Below are positions 1-7,859 of a stretch of DNA of 64,000 nucleotides, piece by piece. Positions within the stretch are counted from its first letter, which is position 1. Every line of letters starts with the position of its first letter. A program made the position numbers and the translations under genes. The stretch spans positions 1 to 64,000 of the forward strand of contig CAKPMB010000002.1 in the NCBI GenBank assembly GCA_934167885.1, given 5' to 3'. Source of the DNA: an uncultured Bacilli bacterium. Its GTDB lineage: Bacteria; Bacillota_I; Bacilli_A; RF39; UBA660. A model generated the notes under the pieces. It was not told where the DNA came from. It did not search any database and saw only the letters and a program-made list of their open reading frames with translations.

Positions 1-398
1 ATTCTTCGATTATTAAAGTCACTATACCTTATACCATCTATTAGGACTTTACCATCACACTCTAGGTATATCATAATATATTTAGCATCTATTCTAATCT
101 TATTACTTATCTCTTCACCATAATTTAAAGTAATACCATAATAAATATCTTTATCACTCGTGTTCTTGCTTAATACTTTAAAACTTATAGTGTTATCATC
201 TCTTTTTAAAGCCTCTTCTTTGGTTTCCGGAAATATCCCACTTATATGCACTTCATTATCTTCTAAATAATTTAGATAGATTTTACCATTCAAAAGATTC
301 TGCATACCACTATACTTTTGATAAGTATAAAAAGCATAACTTCCGCCTAATAATAAGACTAGGCCTAATACCATTAATATATTCTTCCTAGTCTTCAT
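1..398 (-). CDS. Membrane-anchored surface protein, N-terminal part (runs off window)
   Basis: The reading frame is open from an ATG at 398 to the window edge (132 codons). The start has a good ribosome site (GGAGTGAAAG) just upstream. The product begins with a short basic stretch and one hydrophobic segment (about residues 5-25), followed by an extracytoplasmic region rich in Tyr, Asn and Asp with a beta-strand look. No catalytic motif is visible. The single N-terminal anchor and beta-rich body recall TasA/camelysin-like or minor pilin-like surface proteins, but this is only an impression. The C-terminus lies outside the window. Confidence 0.7.
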   Translation of the reverse strand, partial: MKTRKNILMVLGLVLLLGGSYAFYTYQKYSGMQNLLNGKIYLNYLEDNEVHISGIFPETKEEALKRDDNTISFKVLSKNTSDKDIYYGITLNYGEEISNKIRIDAKYIMIYLECDGKVLIDGIRYSDFNNRR

Positions 399-414
399 CT
401 TTCACTCCACATAA

Positions 415-439
415 AAGAACAAGACTTAATCTTGTTCTT
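415..439. repeat. Perfect inverted repeat (hairpin) upstream of the edge gene
   Basis: Ten-base arms (AAGAACAAGA / TCTTGTTCTT) enclose a 5-nt loop. On the minus strand it is followed by TTTT and then the ribosome site of the gene starting at 398. It could end a short upstream transcript or be a 5' leader hairpin. A second, smaller repeat (GTTACTT-AATA-AAGTAAC, 466-483) lies beside it. Confidence 0.6.
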
Positions 440-482
440 GTTTGTTTACACTCTAAATTAGGTTTGTTACTTAATAAAGTAA

Positions 483-542
483 CCCCCCCCCCATATTGAC
501 ACTATTTGACACATTTAATTTGATACTATTTAACACTTTCAT
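483..542. promoter_or_regulatory. C10 homopolymer and phased TTGACAC-type repeat array
   Basis: Ten consecutive C residues (483-492) are followed by four copies of a TTGACACTA-like element at 496, 506, 520 and 530. They form two imperfect 24-bp tandem units, each made of two elements 10 bp apart. The array lies between divergent genes (starts at 398 and 656). It looks like a regulator-binding array on one DNA face, and the C tract could vary in length. Both functions are inferred. Confidence 0.45.
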
Positions 543-609
543 CATATCCTTCGTTTTATTTTTTCTAATGAAAGTATATCAAAATTAACAGCATAATTCA
601 ATAATGAAC

Positions 610-639
610 TTGCTGTTTATAAACATTAAGAAGTATAAT
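610..639 (+). promoter_or_regulatory. Promoter of the phosphopantetheinyl transferase gene
   Basis: A TTGCTG box (610-615), an 18-bp spacer and a perfect TATAAT (634-639) lie ahead of the start at 656. The ribosome site AGTGAGG overlaps 646-651. Confidence 0.55.
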
Positions 640-655
640 TATGTAGTGAGGCTTT

Positions 656-1261
656 ATGAAATATATTTTTGATAATATTAACAACTATACCAATAAACAA
701 TATGAAAGTTTTTTTAAAGAACTTAAAGAAGAAAAACAAGAGCATATTAAAAATCTTCTAAATGATGAAGAAAAAAAACGTAGTATCTTGGGTGAGATTT
801 TATTAAAGAAATTGTTATTGGAAAATAATTTTGATTACGATTTAACAGAGTTTTTAATAAATACTAATGGTAAACCTTATATAAAAGATAATACAATCTA
901 TTTTAATATAAGTCACTCACATGACTATGTTGTTTGTGTAATTTCTCAATATCAAATTGGTATTGATATTGAGCATGTTAGACCAATTTCTTTGAATACT
1001 ATCAAAAGATGGACTAATCAAGATGAATATAATTATATAATGCAAGATGAAAATGATCTTTACAAAAGAATATTCACTATTTGGACTATCAAAGAAGCAT
1101 ATATTAAATGTTTAGGATTAAATGTAGCCTATGTTAAAGATTGTTCATTAAATCTTAATAACGGCATTAATTATTCTAGTAAAAATACAAAACTATTCTT
1201 ATTAAATGATATCGATAATTATGTTATCGCAATTTGTGAATTAACAGAAAAAGAAAGTTAG
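656..1261 (+). CDS. 4'-phosphopantetheinyl transferase, Sfp/AcpT type
   Basis: Enzymes of this family transfer the phosphopantetheine arm of CoA to a serine of acyl, peptidyl or aryl carrier proteins. The family signatures are present: an FNISHS segment followed by IGIDIEH (Mg-binding Asp and Glu), and a downstream WTIKEAYIK block (the W-x-x-KEA motif). The protein is 201 aa, a little shorter than Sfp. It stands alone, with its own promoter and a shared terminator at its end. No carrier-protein gene is in the window, so its target is unknown. It could serve fatty acid synthesis in place of AcpS, or a lipid/peptide pathway elsewhere. Confidence 0.88.
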   Translation: MKYIFDNINNYTNKQYESFFKELKEEKQEHIKNLLNDEEKKRSILGEILLKKLLLENNFDYDLTEFLINTNGKPYIKDNTIYFNISHSHDYVVCVISQYQIGIDIEHVRPISLNTIKRWTNQDEYNYIMQDENDLYKRIFTIWTIKEAYIKCLGLNVAYVKDCSLNLNNGINYSSKNTKLFLLNDIDNYVIAICELTEKES

Positions 1262-1282
1262 AATTGTTTAACTTTCTTTTTT
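1250..1282. terminator. Bidirectional terminator between convergent genes
   Basis: The arms AAAGAAAGTTA / TAACTTTCTTT (11 bp) have an 8-nt loop and T-rich flanks on both strands. The hairpin is built from the last codons of the transferase gene and the last codons of the convergent gene. Confidence 0.75.
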
Positions 1283-2830
1283 ATCATTCTCGTAAAGTAA
1301 GACTGTATATAAACGATTGCGAATATTAAGCTTTAACTTAATTATATTAGCGTCTTCAATATTATTACTAACTTCAAAGTATATAGTATCATTGTCATAA
1401 AACAACATCTTAGCGTCTTTGGCATTTATGGTATATTCTTTATCACTAATGTTATAAATAATACTTGCCCAATTATCTAATAAAGCAATATCTATATCAC
1501 TATGTTCTAAATTTAACTTTAACACTTTAGAATTATTACTAATAATTACTTTGCGTAGCTTTTCACATTTATCTTCTACACAGTTTTCATATTCATGAAT
1601 AAAATTATTAGCGATATCGTAATTAGTAATTTTAAAAGTTGCTTTATCCCATATAGTATCACTTAAATTAATAGTATCATTAATTTTATAATCTCCAATG
1701 GTTTTTCTATCAAAATATTCTTTCGTTAAATTGATTTTTTGATATAAATAAGCATTATTACCACTATTAGCATTTATGCCATCGTATAACTCTAAAACCA
1801 TTTTTTTAGGTTCGTAACTATCAATTTTAAAAATCAAAATGTATGTTTCTTTTAAAGATGGATTAATATATTGATTTTTATAAGGCGTTCCTAAATCATT
1901 AAAACTATCATCCTTATTTTTAACGGGATAATAATATTTATTATCAACTTCAATTCTAAAACGTTCATAGGCAATTTGTAGTTTCTCACTATTATTATTA
2001 AAAACATCAAAATTAACAATGGCATAATTACTATTTAGATTATCACCATATTTATCATTGTTAGTAATATATGTATGTAATACATTAAAATTAAGATTAT
2101 CTGCTAAGACAATATTGCCTTGATTATAAACAATATTTTCTTCAATATTGCGATATAATATAAAACCAAAAACTATTAGTGATATTCCTAGAATTATTAA
2201 AAGTGTTAAGGCATTTTCTTTAAAATAATACTTTGCTAACCTTCGCTCTCTTCTAAAATAATTTATTATTTTTTCTTTATCTAGTTTTATGGATAATTCA
2301 AACTCTTCTCGATCTTCTTCTTTTATATCAAGTTTTTGAATATCTTTTTCAAAACTGAACTTTTTTATATCAAAGCCAAAACCACGCACAAAAGAAACGG
2401 CTAAAAAAGCATATGATACATAATAGAATACAGCGATGATATCACGATATATGGAAATAGTAACACGATTATATGAGTTATACTCAAGGTTATTAAAGAA
2501 ATTATAATATATAATTAACGCAACAATTAAACCTAAACTATATATTATTAGTAAACGATAAAAAAGAATAGGTTTTTCTTTTTCGCGCATTAAATAATAA
2601 ATAGCAATAGCTCCTATTAAAATAACAAAAAGCACTAAAAAGAGGGATAAATTGATATAAGAACTAGCCATATTTTCAATCTTTACAAAAGTAGAACTAA
2701 CAACAAATTCTCTAAAAAAATGATAAATAACACTTAATTTATACGCTACAAAGATAAATAGTATAAACATTATAATGTGAATTAATTTAAAAAACTTAAT
2801 CAATATAGCATATGGCTTTCTTAATATCAT
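1268..2830 (-). CDS. Multi-pass membrane protein with large extracytoplasmic C-terminal domain, unknown
   Basis: I do not recognise this 520-aa protein. The N-terminal third has four hydrophobic segments (about residues 15-35, 58-80, 90-112 and 130-150). A charged cytoplasmic stretch (about 160-205) and a fifth segment (about 207-228) follow. The rest is a soluble beta-rich domain with a pattern (AIVNFDVFNNN, YILIFKID) like the immunoglobulin-type DUF4352/TelA-like domains of Firmicutes. The start has an AGGTGAGATT ribosome site. It follows the LysM gene with a 13-bp gap, and both follow the pilin-like gene, so this is probably an envelope-assembly operon. Confidence 0.65.
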   Translation of the reverse strand: MILRKPYAILIKFFKLIHIIMFILFIFVAYKLSVIYHFFREFVVSSTFVKIENMASSYINLSLFLVLFVILIGAIAIYYLMREKEKPILFYRLLIIYSLGLIVALIIYYNFFNNLEYNSYNRVTISIYRDIIAVFYYVSYAFLAVSFVRGFGFDIKKFSFEKDIQKLDIKEEDREEFELSIKLDKEKIINYFRRERRLAKYYFKENALTLLIILGISLIVFGFILYRNIEENIVYNQGNIVLADNLNFNVLHTYITNNDKYGDNLNSNYAIVNFDVFNNNSEKLQIAYERFRIEVDNKYYYPVKNKDDSFNDLGTPYKNQYINPSLKETYILIFKIDSYEPKKMVLELYDGINANSGNNAYLYQKINLTKEYFDRKTIGDYKINDTINLSDTIWDKATFKITNYDIANNFIHEYENCVEDKCEKLRKVIISNNSKVLKLNLEHSDIDIALLDNWASIIYNISDKEYTINAKDAKMLFYDNDTIYFEVSNNIEDANIIKLKLNIRNRLYTVLLYENDKKES

Positions 2831-2843
2831 AATCTCACCTACT

Positions 2844-3284
2844 CTAACTTTTACTTTTATAAATTATTAATTGATCTTCTAAGACATATATACCTTTATT
2901 AGCATTAACAATATCATCAATTGAAACATTTAGTTTCTTTGAAATACCATCTAAACTATCTCCTTTACTGGTTAAATATATTTTATTGCCATTATTAGGA
3001 ACAATTAATTCCTGATTGGGATATATATATTCACCAACTTTTAAACCATTTATTTTAGATAGAAATTCAACTGGTATATCATATTTACTTGCAATTGTAT
3101 ATAAGTCATCACCATCTTTAACTTTGTAATAAGTAAGCGATGATTCAAGTGGTATTTTAAGCACCATGCCAGGATTTAAAATAGTATCACTTAAATCATT
3201 TGCTTCCATTAAACTTGATACACTAATGCCATAATAATCAGCAATTTTACCTAGTGTATCATTTTCTTTTACGACGTATTGCAT
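2844..3284 (-). CDS. Triple LysM-domain protein
   Basis: The protein is 146 aa and consists almost entirely of three LysM repeats (about residues 1-46, 50-97 and 101-144). Each has the YxVKxxDxLxxIA opening and an ending like LxIP or LIVP. LysM domains bind N-acetylglucosamine polymers such as peptidoglycan or cortex. There is no signal peptide, as in SafA-like spore-coat LysM proteins. It may therefore act in the mother cell during coat or cortex assembly, or be carried out with a partner. The ribosome site is AGGGGGATT. It lies between the pilin-like gene and the membrane protein in one direction. Confidence 0.85.
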   Translation of the reverse strand: MQYVVKENDTLGKIADYYGISVSSLMEANDLSDTILNPGMVLKIPLESSLTYYKVKDGDDLYTIASKYDIPVEFLSKINGLKVGEYIYPNQELIVPNNGNKIYLTSKGDSLDGISKKLNVSIDDIVNANKGIYVLEDQLIIYKSKS

Positions 3285-3315
3285 AATCCCCCTGTATAAT
3301 TATATGCCAAACATT

Positions 3316-5268
3316 TTAATAAACAACTATTGTTGGCCTAGTTGTGTTAGCCGTATTAACTACTCCTTCTTCACTGGTGCTACCATTAAAGCCCATTACA
3401 CCGAATATTCCAGATGATACTTCAATTTGGCCACCACGAATAATCCATATGTTCTGTGGTGCCATATTTGAATGGAAGTCATCATACCAACCAGCTGTCT
3501 CACTCATCGCATGTGAATAACATACACTACTTGTGCCATTCTCATTTACACAAGCTTTGGAAAGCGCTCTGGCAGTATACATATTATAATATTTGGAGTT
3601 AGTTGGAAATGCTATAAGATTATCATCTTCTTGACATTTATTTGATTCCGAAAGAATTCCAGTAAATCCTGTAAAATTATCGGCAAAACCAACATAAGCC
3701 TTACTTGAACAAGTAGTATTTGAAACGTTGCCAGCCATCCCCATAACATACTCTTGCATGCCACCCGACATATCATAGACCCCATAGATAGTCCCAGTTG
3801 TCGAAGCGCCTGTCCCTTGACCTTCTACAAAATATTTAAAACAAGCGGCGCTCGAATTTTTTGAACTAGTAGCACATTCCACATTAGCCTTAGCAAAATT
3901 AACATCAGGAGAAGCAATCGCCGGGAAACCTCCGCTTGATCCTGTAATAACAGTTGAGCCGTTTTGATCTGATCTATTGTTAACATATACTTCCTTTTTA
4001 TAACCAGTATATGATGGATTATTATATTTGCCATATTTGCTTTGTGATAAATAAGCAACAGCTCCCCACTCATCATTTTTCATAACATGTGCATCGCTTG
4101 TATATTTATCGCTTGTTAGACCATATATTTTTTCTGAAGAACTACCATTCATAAATTTTTGAATTATGTTATAACCTTCAGCTATTTTTAAACCCGTCCA
4201 CGAATAGCTCTCTGGTATAACATAAGGAACCGCATTATTTTCGTATCTAAAGCCTCTATTTTCGCTATTACTCATTTCAAACTTAGCGAACCAAAAGCCT
4301 GTTAGTTCATCTTGACCAAAGCTAAAAGCACTTGCTGTGCGCCATGTCTCATTATTTTCAGTGTGCAATTTAGAAGAATTTGTATCAACAAATTTAACGT
4401 CTATCTCACCAGGCAATGATTTATCAGTGCTTCCTCGACCAGCATCGCCTTCTATATAATATTCAAAACGTGGAATCCACACATAAAAACCAATAATATC
4501 ATTTTCAGAAATTGTATCACCAACTGAATAATTTTTTATATCACTACGTTTATCTTCTTTAACTAACGCTATATTAGCCCACATTAAATTATTGTAATCA
4601 TACCACATATGAATGGTTGATTTATTAGTAACATCAGCCTTATGCCATGCATTATCATCGTAACTATAATATATAGGGATCATACCATCCATTAAAAGTG
4701 GCTTAGAAGCACCTGATGTATCAACATGGGTATTGTCTTCAATTGTTTCAGGTTCTTGATAATTTGTCAAATCATTTAAATCAACCGCTAATCCTAAATA
4801 AGCATAGTTACCATTCCACTCTAAAAAAATAAAATTTTGATAATCCGATGAGGTTTGTTTATCAGAAACATTTATAATATATTTTTTAAAAGATCCTTTA
4901 ATCGACAAATCATTAATAGCAGAACTTGCTCTGTTTTTAAGAAGACGAATATAACATATACGATATTCATCATCACCAAACAATGAAGTTACAAGACTAT
5001 TAAAATAATTTTTATCATTAAAATCATCAACACTAATTTCTTTGTATCTACTACTAACAATCTTTTTATAATTACTATCTTTATAAATAGCATCTCTTAT
5101 ATAATATAGTTTATAAACTGACTCTATATTATAATCATGACTTAATTCTTCATATCTTCCAATAAGTGGCACAACTGATGTATATACAAACGTAAATATA
5201 CTAACAATAAATACTGATACGATAACTGTTTCCAGTAATGCAAAGCCTTTATTATTGATTTTTTTCAT
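3316..5268 (-). CDS. Pilin-like protein with lectin/FGE-like C-terminal domain
   Basis: This is a 650-aa protein. The N-terminus is a class III/type IV prepilin signal: a short basic leader, then GFALLETVIV with the conserved Glu at mature position 5, and one long hydrophobic helix. A pilin-like stem runs to about residue 190. The remainder resembles the formylglycine-generating/C-type-lectin fold: WTGLKIAEGYN, NDEWGAVAYLSQSKYGKY, GVYDMSGGMQEYVMG, then RGG and RPTIVVY at the end. It is much larger than a major pilin (100-180 aa), so a tip adhesin or a surface-displayed binding module is likely. It is divergent from the PilB-type ATPase gene and heads the operon with the LysM gene. Several Cys pairs (for example CATSSKNSSAAC) suggest disulfides. 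Confidence 0.8.
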   Translation of the reverse strand: MKKINNKGFALLETVIVSVFIVSIFTFVYTSVVPLIGRYEELSHDYNIESVYKLYYIRDAIYKDSNYKKIVSSRYKEISVDDFNDKNYFNSLVTSLFGDDEYRICYIRLLKNRASSAINDLSIKGSFKKYIINVSDKQTSSDYQNFIFLEWNGNYAYLGLAVDLNDLTNYQEPETIEDNTHVDTSGASKPLLMDGMIPIYYSYDDNAWHKADVTNKSTIHMWYDYNNLMWANIALVKEDKRSDIKNYSVGDTISENDIIGFYVWIPRFEYYIEGDAGRGSTDKSLPGEIDVKFVDTNSSKLHTENNETWRTASAFSFGQDELTGFWFAKFEMSNSENRGFRYENNAVPYVIPESYSWTGLKIAEGYNIIQKFMNGSSSEKIYGLTSDKYTSDAHVMKNDEWGAVAYLSQSKYGKYNNPSYTGYKKEVYVNNRSDQNGSTVITGSSGGFPAIASPDVNFAKANVECATSSKNSSAACFKYFVEGQGTGASTTGTIYGVYDMSGGMQEYVMGMAGNVSNTTCSSKAYVGFADNFTGFTGILSESNKCQEDDNLIAFPTNSKYYNMYTARALSKACVNENGTSSVCYSHAMSETAGWYDDFHSNMAPQNIWIIRGGQIEVSSGIFGVMGFNGSTSEEGVVNTANTTRPTIVVY

Positions 5269-5278
5269 TCTATCACCC

Positions 5279-5307
5279 TTGATTATTCACTAGAATTATT
5301 ATATAAT
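5279..5307 (+). promoter_or_regulatory. Promoter of the PilB/GspE-type ATPase gene
   Basis: TTGATT (5279-5284), a 17-bp spacer and TATAAT (5302-5307) lie 55 bp ahead of the start, whose ribosome site is AAGGAGA. Confidence 0.6.
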
Positions 5308-5361
5308 AAAATATATTAAAATACTAGGGGAAAAATAAAAAAGAATAAAAGGAGAAGCACT

Positions 5362-6720
5362 ATGTTTGAATATGATTTTAAGAATTTAGAGATTGCTGAT
5401 ATCGTAAATTCTATTATAATTTATGCCGTTTCTAAGAAAGCCAGCGATATCCATTTTGATCCATGTGATAGTGGACTAAAAGTTCGTCTTAGAATTGATG
5501 GAGTGTTACAAAATCATGCGATTGTGCCTCCTTTATATCAAAAAAACTTAATTACACGTATTAAGTTAATAAGTAATATGAATATCACTGAATCACGTCT
5601 TCCACAAGATGGTGCGATTAAAAGTATTATTAATGGGATTGATCTTGATATGCGTGTATCATCACTTACAACTAATTTAGGTGAAAAAATCGTTATTCGT
5701 ATTCTTGATTATTCAAAGAGTGCTGAAGGATTAGAAAGCCTTGGTTTTTCGAGTCAAAATCTTGAAAAAATCAAACATATGATTAATGTTCCTAATGGCA
5801 TTATTTTAGTAACTGGTGCAACGGGAACTGGTAAATCAACAACTGTTTATACTATGCTTCAAACCCTAAATAAAGAAGATACCAATATTATTACAGTTGA
5901 GGATCCTATTGAAATGAACATTGAAGGTATTAATCAAGTCCAAGTTAATGCTGAAATTGGCCTTACTTTTGGTCGAGTTTTGCGAAGCATCTTACGACAA
6001 GATCCTAACATTATCCTAATTGGAGAAATTCGTGATTCGGAAACGGCGCAAATTGCTGTTAGAGCTTCTATTACTGGACACCTTGTCTTTTCAACTGTCC
6101 ATACTAATAATTCCCTAAGCACTATTGAACGTCTTTTGGATATGGATGTTGAACGTTACTTATTATCAAGTGCTCTTACTGGCATTGTTTCTCAAAAATT
6201 AGCTAGAAAATTATGTCCTCATTGTCGAATAGAAAGAGAAACTACACAGTATGAGAAAAAAGTATTTAAAGAAATACTAAATAAAGATGTCGATAAAATT
6301 TGGGATGTTAACGGTAGTTGTGATAAATGCCGTAATGGTTATGCTGGTCGTATCGCTGTGCAAGAAGTTTTACTGATAAATGATGAAATAAGAAATGCTA
6401 TTAATGATAGTTCAATAAGTCGTGAACAATTACAAGGATTAGTTTATACAGATGATGTTACTACCCTTCTTCAAGATGGTTTAAATAAAGTTTTAGAAGG
6501 TATTACAACTTTTGAAGAAATTTATAAAATTATTGAAATTGATGATGAATTAGATGCTCTTGTTGAAAGAGAAGAATATCGTGAACAAAAAGAATTAATG
6601 AAAGAAGAAAAGAACAAAAATATTCAAGCTATAAATAATGTTATAAGTAATGAAAATCAAACGAATGACACCTATTATAATGATAAAACCGAAATTCTTG
6701 ATTTGAGTCAACTAAGTTGA
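5362..6720 (+). CDS. Type IV pilus/competence assembly ATPase (PilB/GspE/ComGA family)
   Basis: A hexameric ATPase that powers pilin polymerisation at the inner face of the membrane. Motifs in order: SDIHFDP and RLRIDG in the N2 domain, Walker A GATGTGKSTT (about residue 151), Asp box VEDPIE, Walker B ILIGEIRDSETA, His box STVHTN, and a four-Cys zinc site (CPHC ... CDKC, about 284-315) typical of GspE/PilB. It is 452 aa, longer than ComGA. The last 70 residues are an acidic/basic tail with no match I know. No platform protein (PilC/ComGB) or prepilin peptidase is in the window; those must lie elsewhere. Confidence 0.9.
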   Translation: MFEYDFKNLEIADIVNSIIIYAVSKKASDIHFDPCDSGLKVRLRIDGVLQNHAIVPPLYQKNLITRIKLISNMNITESRLPQDGAIKSIINGIDLDMRVSSLTTNLGEKIVIRILDYSKSAEGLESLGFSSQNLEKIKHMINVPNGIILVTGATGTGKSTTVYTMLQTLNKEDTNIITVEDPIEMNIEGINQVQVNAEIGLTFGRVLRSILRQDPNIILIGEIRDSETAQIAVRASITGHLVFSTVHTNNSLSTIERLLDMDVERYLLSSALTGIVSQKLARKLCPHCRIERETTQYEKKVFKEILNKDVDKIWDVNGSCDKCRNGYAGRIAVQEVLLINDEIRNAINDSSISREQLQGLVYTDDVTTLLQDGLNKVLEGITTFEEIYKIIEIDDELDALVEREEYREQKELMKEEKNKNIQAINNVISNENQTNDTYYNDKTEILDLSQLS

Positions 6721-7395
6721 CTCTTTTTCTTTGTCAACATATAAACTACTACCATAATAATTAGGGACCTTCCCTTGTATTAATTTAATAGCAACAGGCA
6801 CACTATTAGTAATACTTACGCTATCAATTGTAAGCGGTAAAATAACCTTTAACTCAACAGTTATATTAACCGAAACAGTTATTAAGGAATTATTAATACC
6901 ATATTCTTTTAACGATGTTATTACTTCACTCTTAACATTACCTATTAACTTCATCTTAATAGGTATTAGAGGACCAACATTAGCCATGAGACCATTATTA
7001 AAAACAATACCACTTGGTATTACAAAATATTCACTATTAATATTATATTTTGCTAATAATTCTTGATCATTTTTCTCTATTAAACTTAAAATACTTTCTA
7101 CTTTATCAGTGGCACTTGATTCAATTCTATTAACCATTAATGGATCAAGTGTTATTGTTATAATTTCTTCATTATTGCTCTTATCAACAATAAATAATTC
7201 TTGAGTATTAATTTTATTTAAAACATCATCTGTAATTCCTTTATTGATAACTAAAGATGCTAATCTCTTAACTTTCGATTTACTATACTCCATCATTATT
7301 GGACTTATATTTTTAGTAATTAACTTAAGAATAGTAAAAGATAACAATATTATTAATATCAAGATTATAAAAAGAATTTTTATTTTTCTTTTCAT
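6712..7395 (-). CDS. yunB: Sporulation protein YunB
   Basis: The 227-aa protein has an N-terminal membrane segment (about residues 6-27). The YunB family core follows: IPSGIVFNNGLMANVGPLIP, then a KEYGINNSL block and TNSVPVAIKLIQGKVPNYY near the end. YunB is a sigma-E-controlled mother-cell protein needed for normal spore formation in Bacillus; its biochemical role is unknown. The 3' end overlaps the convergent ATPase gene by 9 bp. The ribosome site is GGTGATTT. Together with spoIIP and sigG it argues that this organism makes endospores or descends recently from a spore former. Confidence 0.85.
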   Translation of the reverse strand: MKRKIKILFIILILIILLSFTILKLITKNISPIMMEYSKSKVKRLASLVINKGITDDVLNKINTQELFIVDKSNNEEIITITLDPLMVNRIESSATDKVESILSLIEKNDQELLAKYNINSEYFVIPSGIVFNNGLMANVGPLIPIKMKLIGNVKSEVITSLKEYGINNSLITVSVNITVELKVILPLTIDSVSITNSVPVAIKLIQGKVPNYYGSSLYVDKEKEST

Positions 7396-7435
7396 AAATC
7401 ACCACTTTATTATATGAAAAAAAATTAAAGGTTAT

Positions 7436-7858
7436 TTAGTATTCCTTTAATTTTTCATTAGCTTTCTTTATTAATTCAATAGCTTTTTTAATATCTTCAA
7501 CGGAATGATTATTAATAAGATCATTAGCTTTGTTGATATAACTATTTATATCATCTAATTCACTATTACTAATCCCTCTATTTAAATGACCATCATTCCA
7601 CTTCTTTACTTCTTTGTCGAATTCATCATATAAATTATCAATTAAAAGGCTTCTCGTTTTAATATCATCACTTAATTTATTAAGTTGTTTAATAGCTTTT
7701 TTTAAATAATATTCATCATTTCTTTCTAATAAATCATTAATATCTTTAATATCATGTTCCATAATATAATCAATATCTTCCTTAAAAAGAGGATAATCAT
7801 GCATTACATCATGAAGTTTATTATTGGCTTCTTCAAAGTCTTTGTATAATTCTTCCAT
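7436..7858 (-). CDS. Small helical cytosolic protein, unknown
   Basis: 140 aa, strongly charged and predicted to be all-helical, with heptad-like runs at the start (EELYKDFEEANNKLHDV) and at the end (IKKAIELIKKANEKLKEY). There is no signal peptide, membrane segment or catalytic motif. It starts one base after the stop of the FAD-protein gene, so the two are probably translated together. Function unknown. Confidence 0.65.
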   Translation of the reverse strand: MEELYKDFEEANNKLHDVMHDYPLFKEDIDYIMEHDIKDINDLLERNDEYYLKKAIKQLNKLSDDIKTRSLLIDNLYDEFDKEVKKWNDGHLNRGISNSELDDINSYINKANDLINNHSVEDIKKAIELIKKANEKLKEY

Positions 7859-7859
7859 T

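Noticed and set aside
500..545. 15-codon open frame across the G10 tract on the minus strand
   Set aside because: No ribosome site, and the composition is dictated by the repeats and homopolymer; better explained as regulatory DNA.
3316..5268. Diversity-generating retroelement target in the lectin-fold protein
   Set aside because: The C-terminal fold is of the right kind, but no reverse transcriptase, template repeat or accessory gene is visible in the window.
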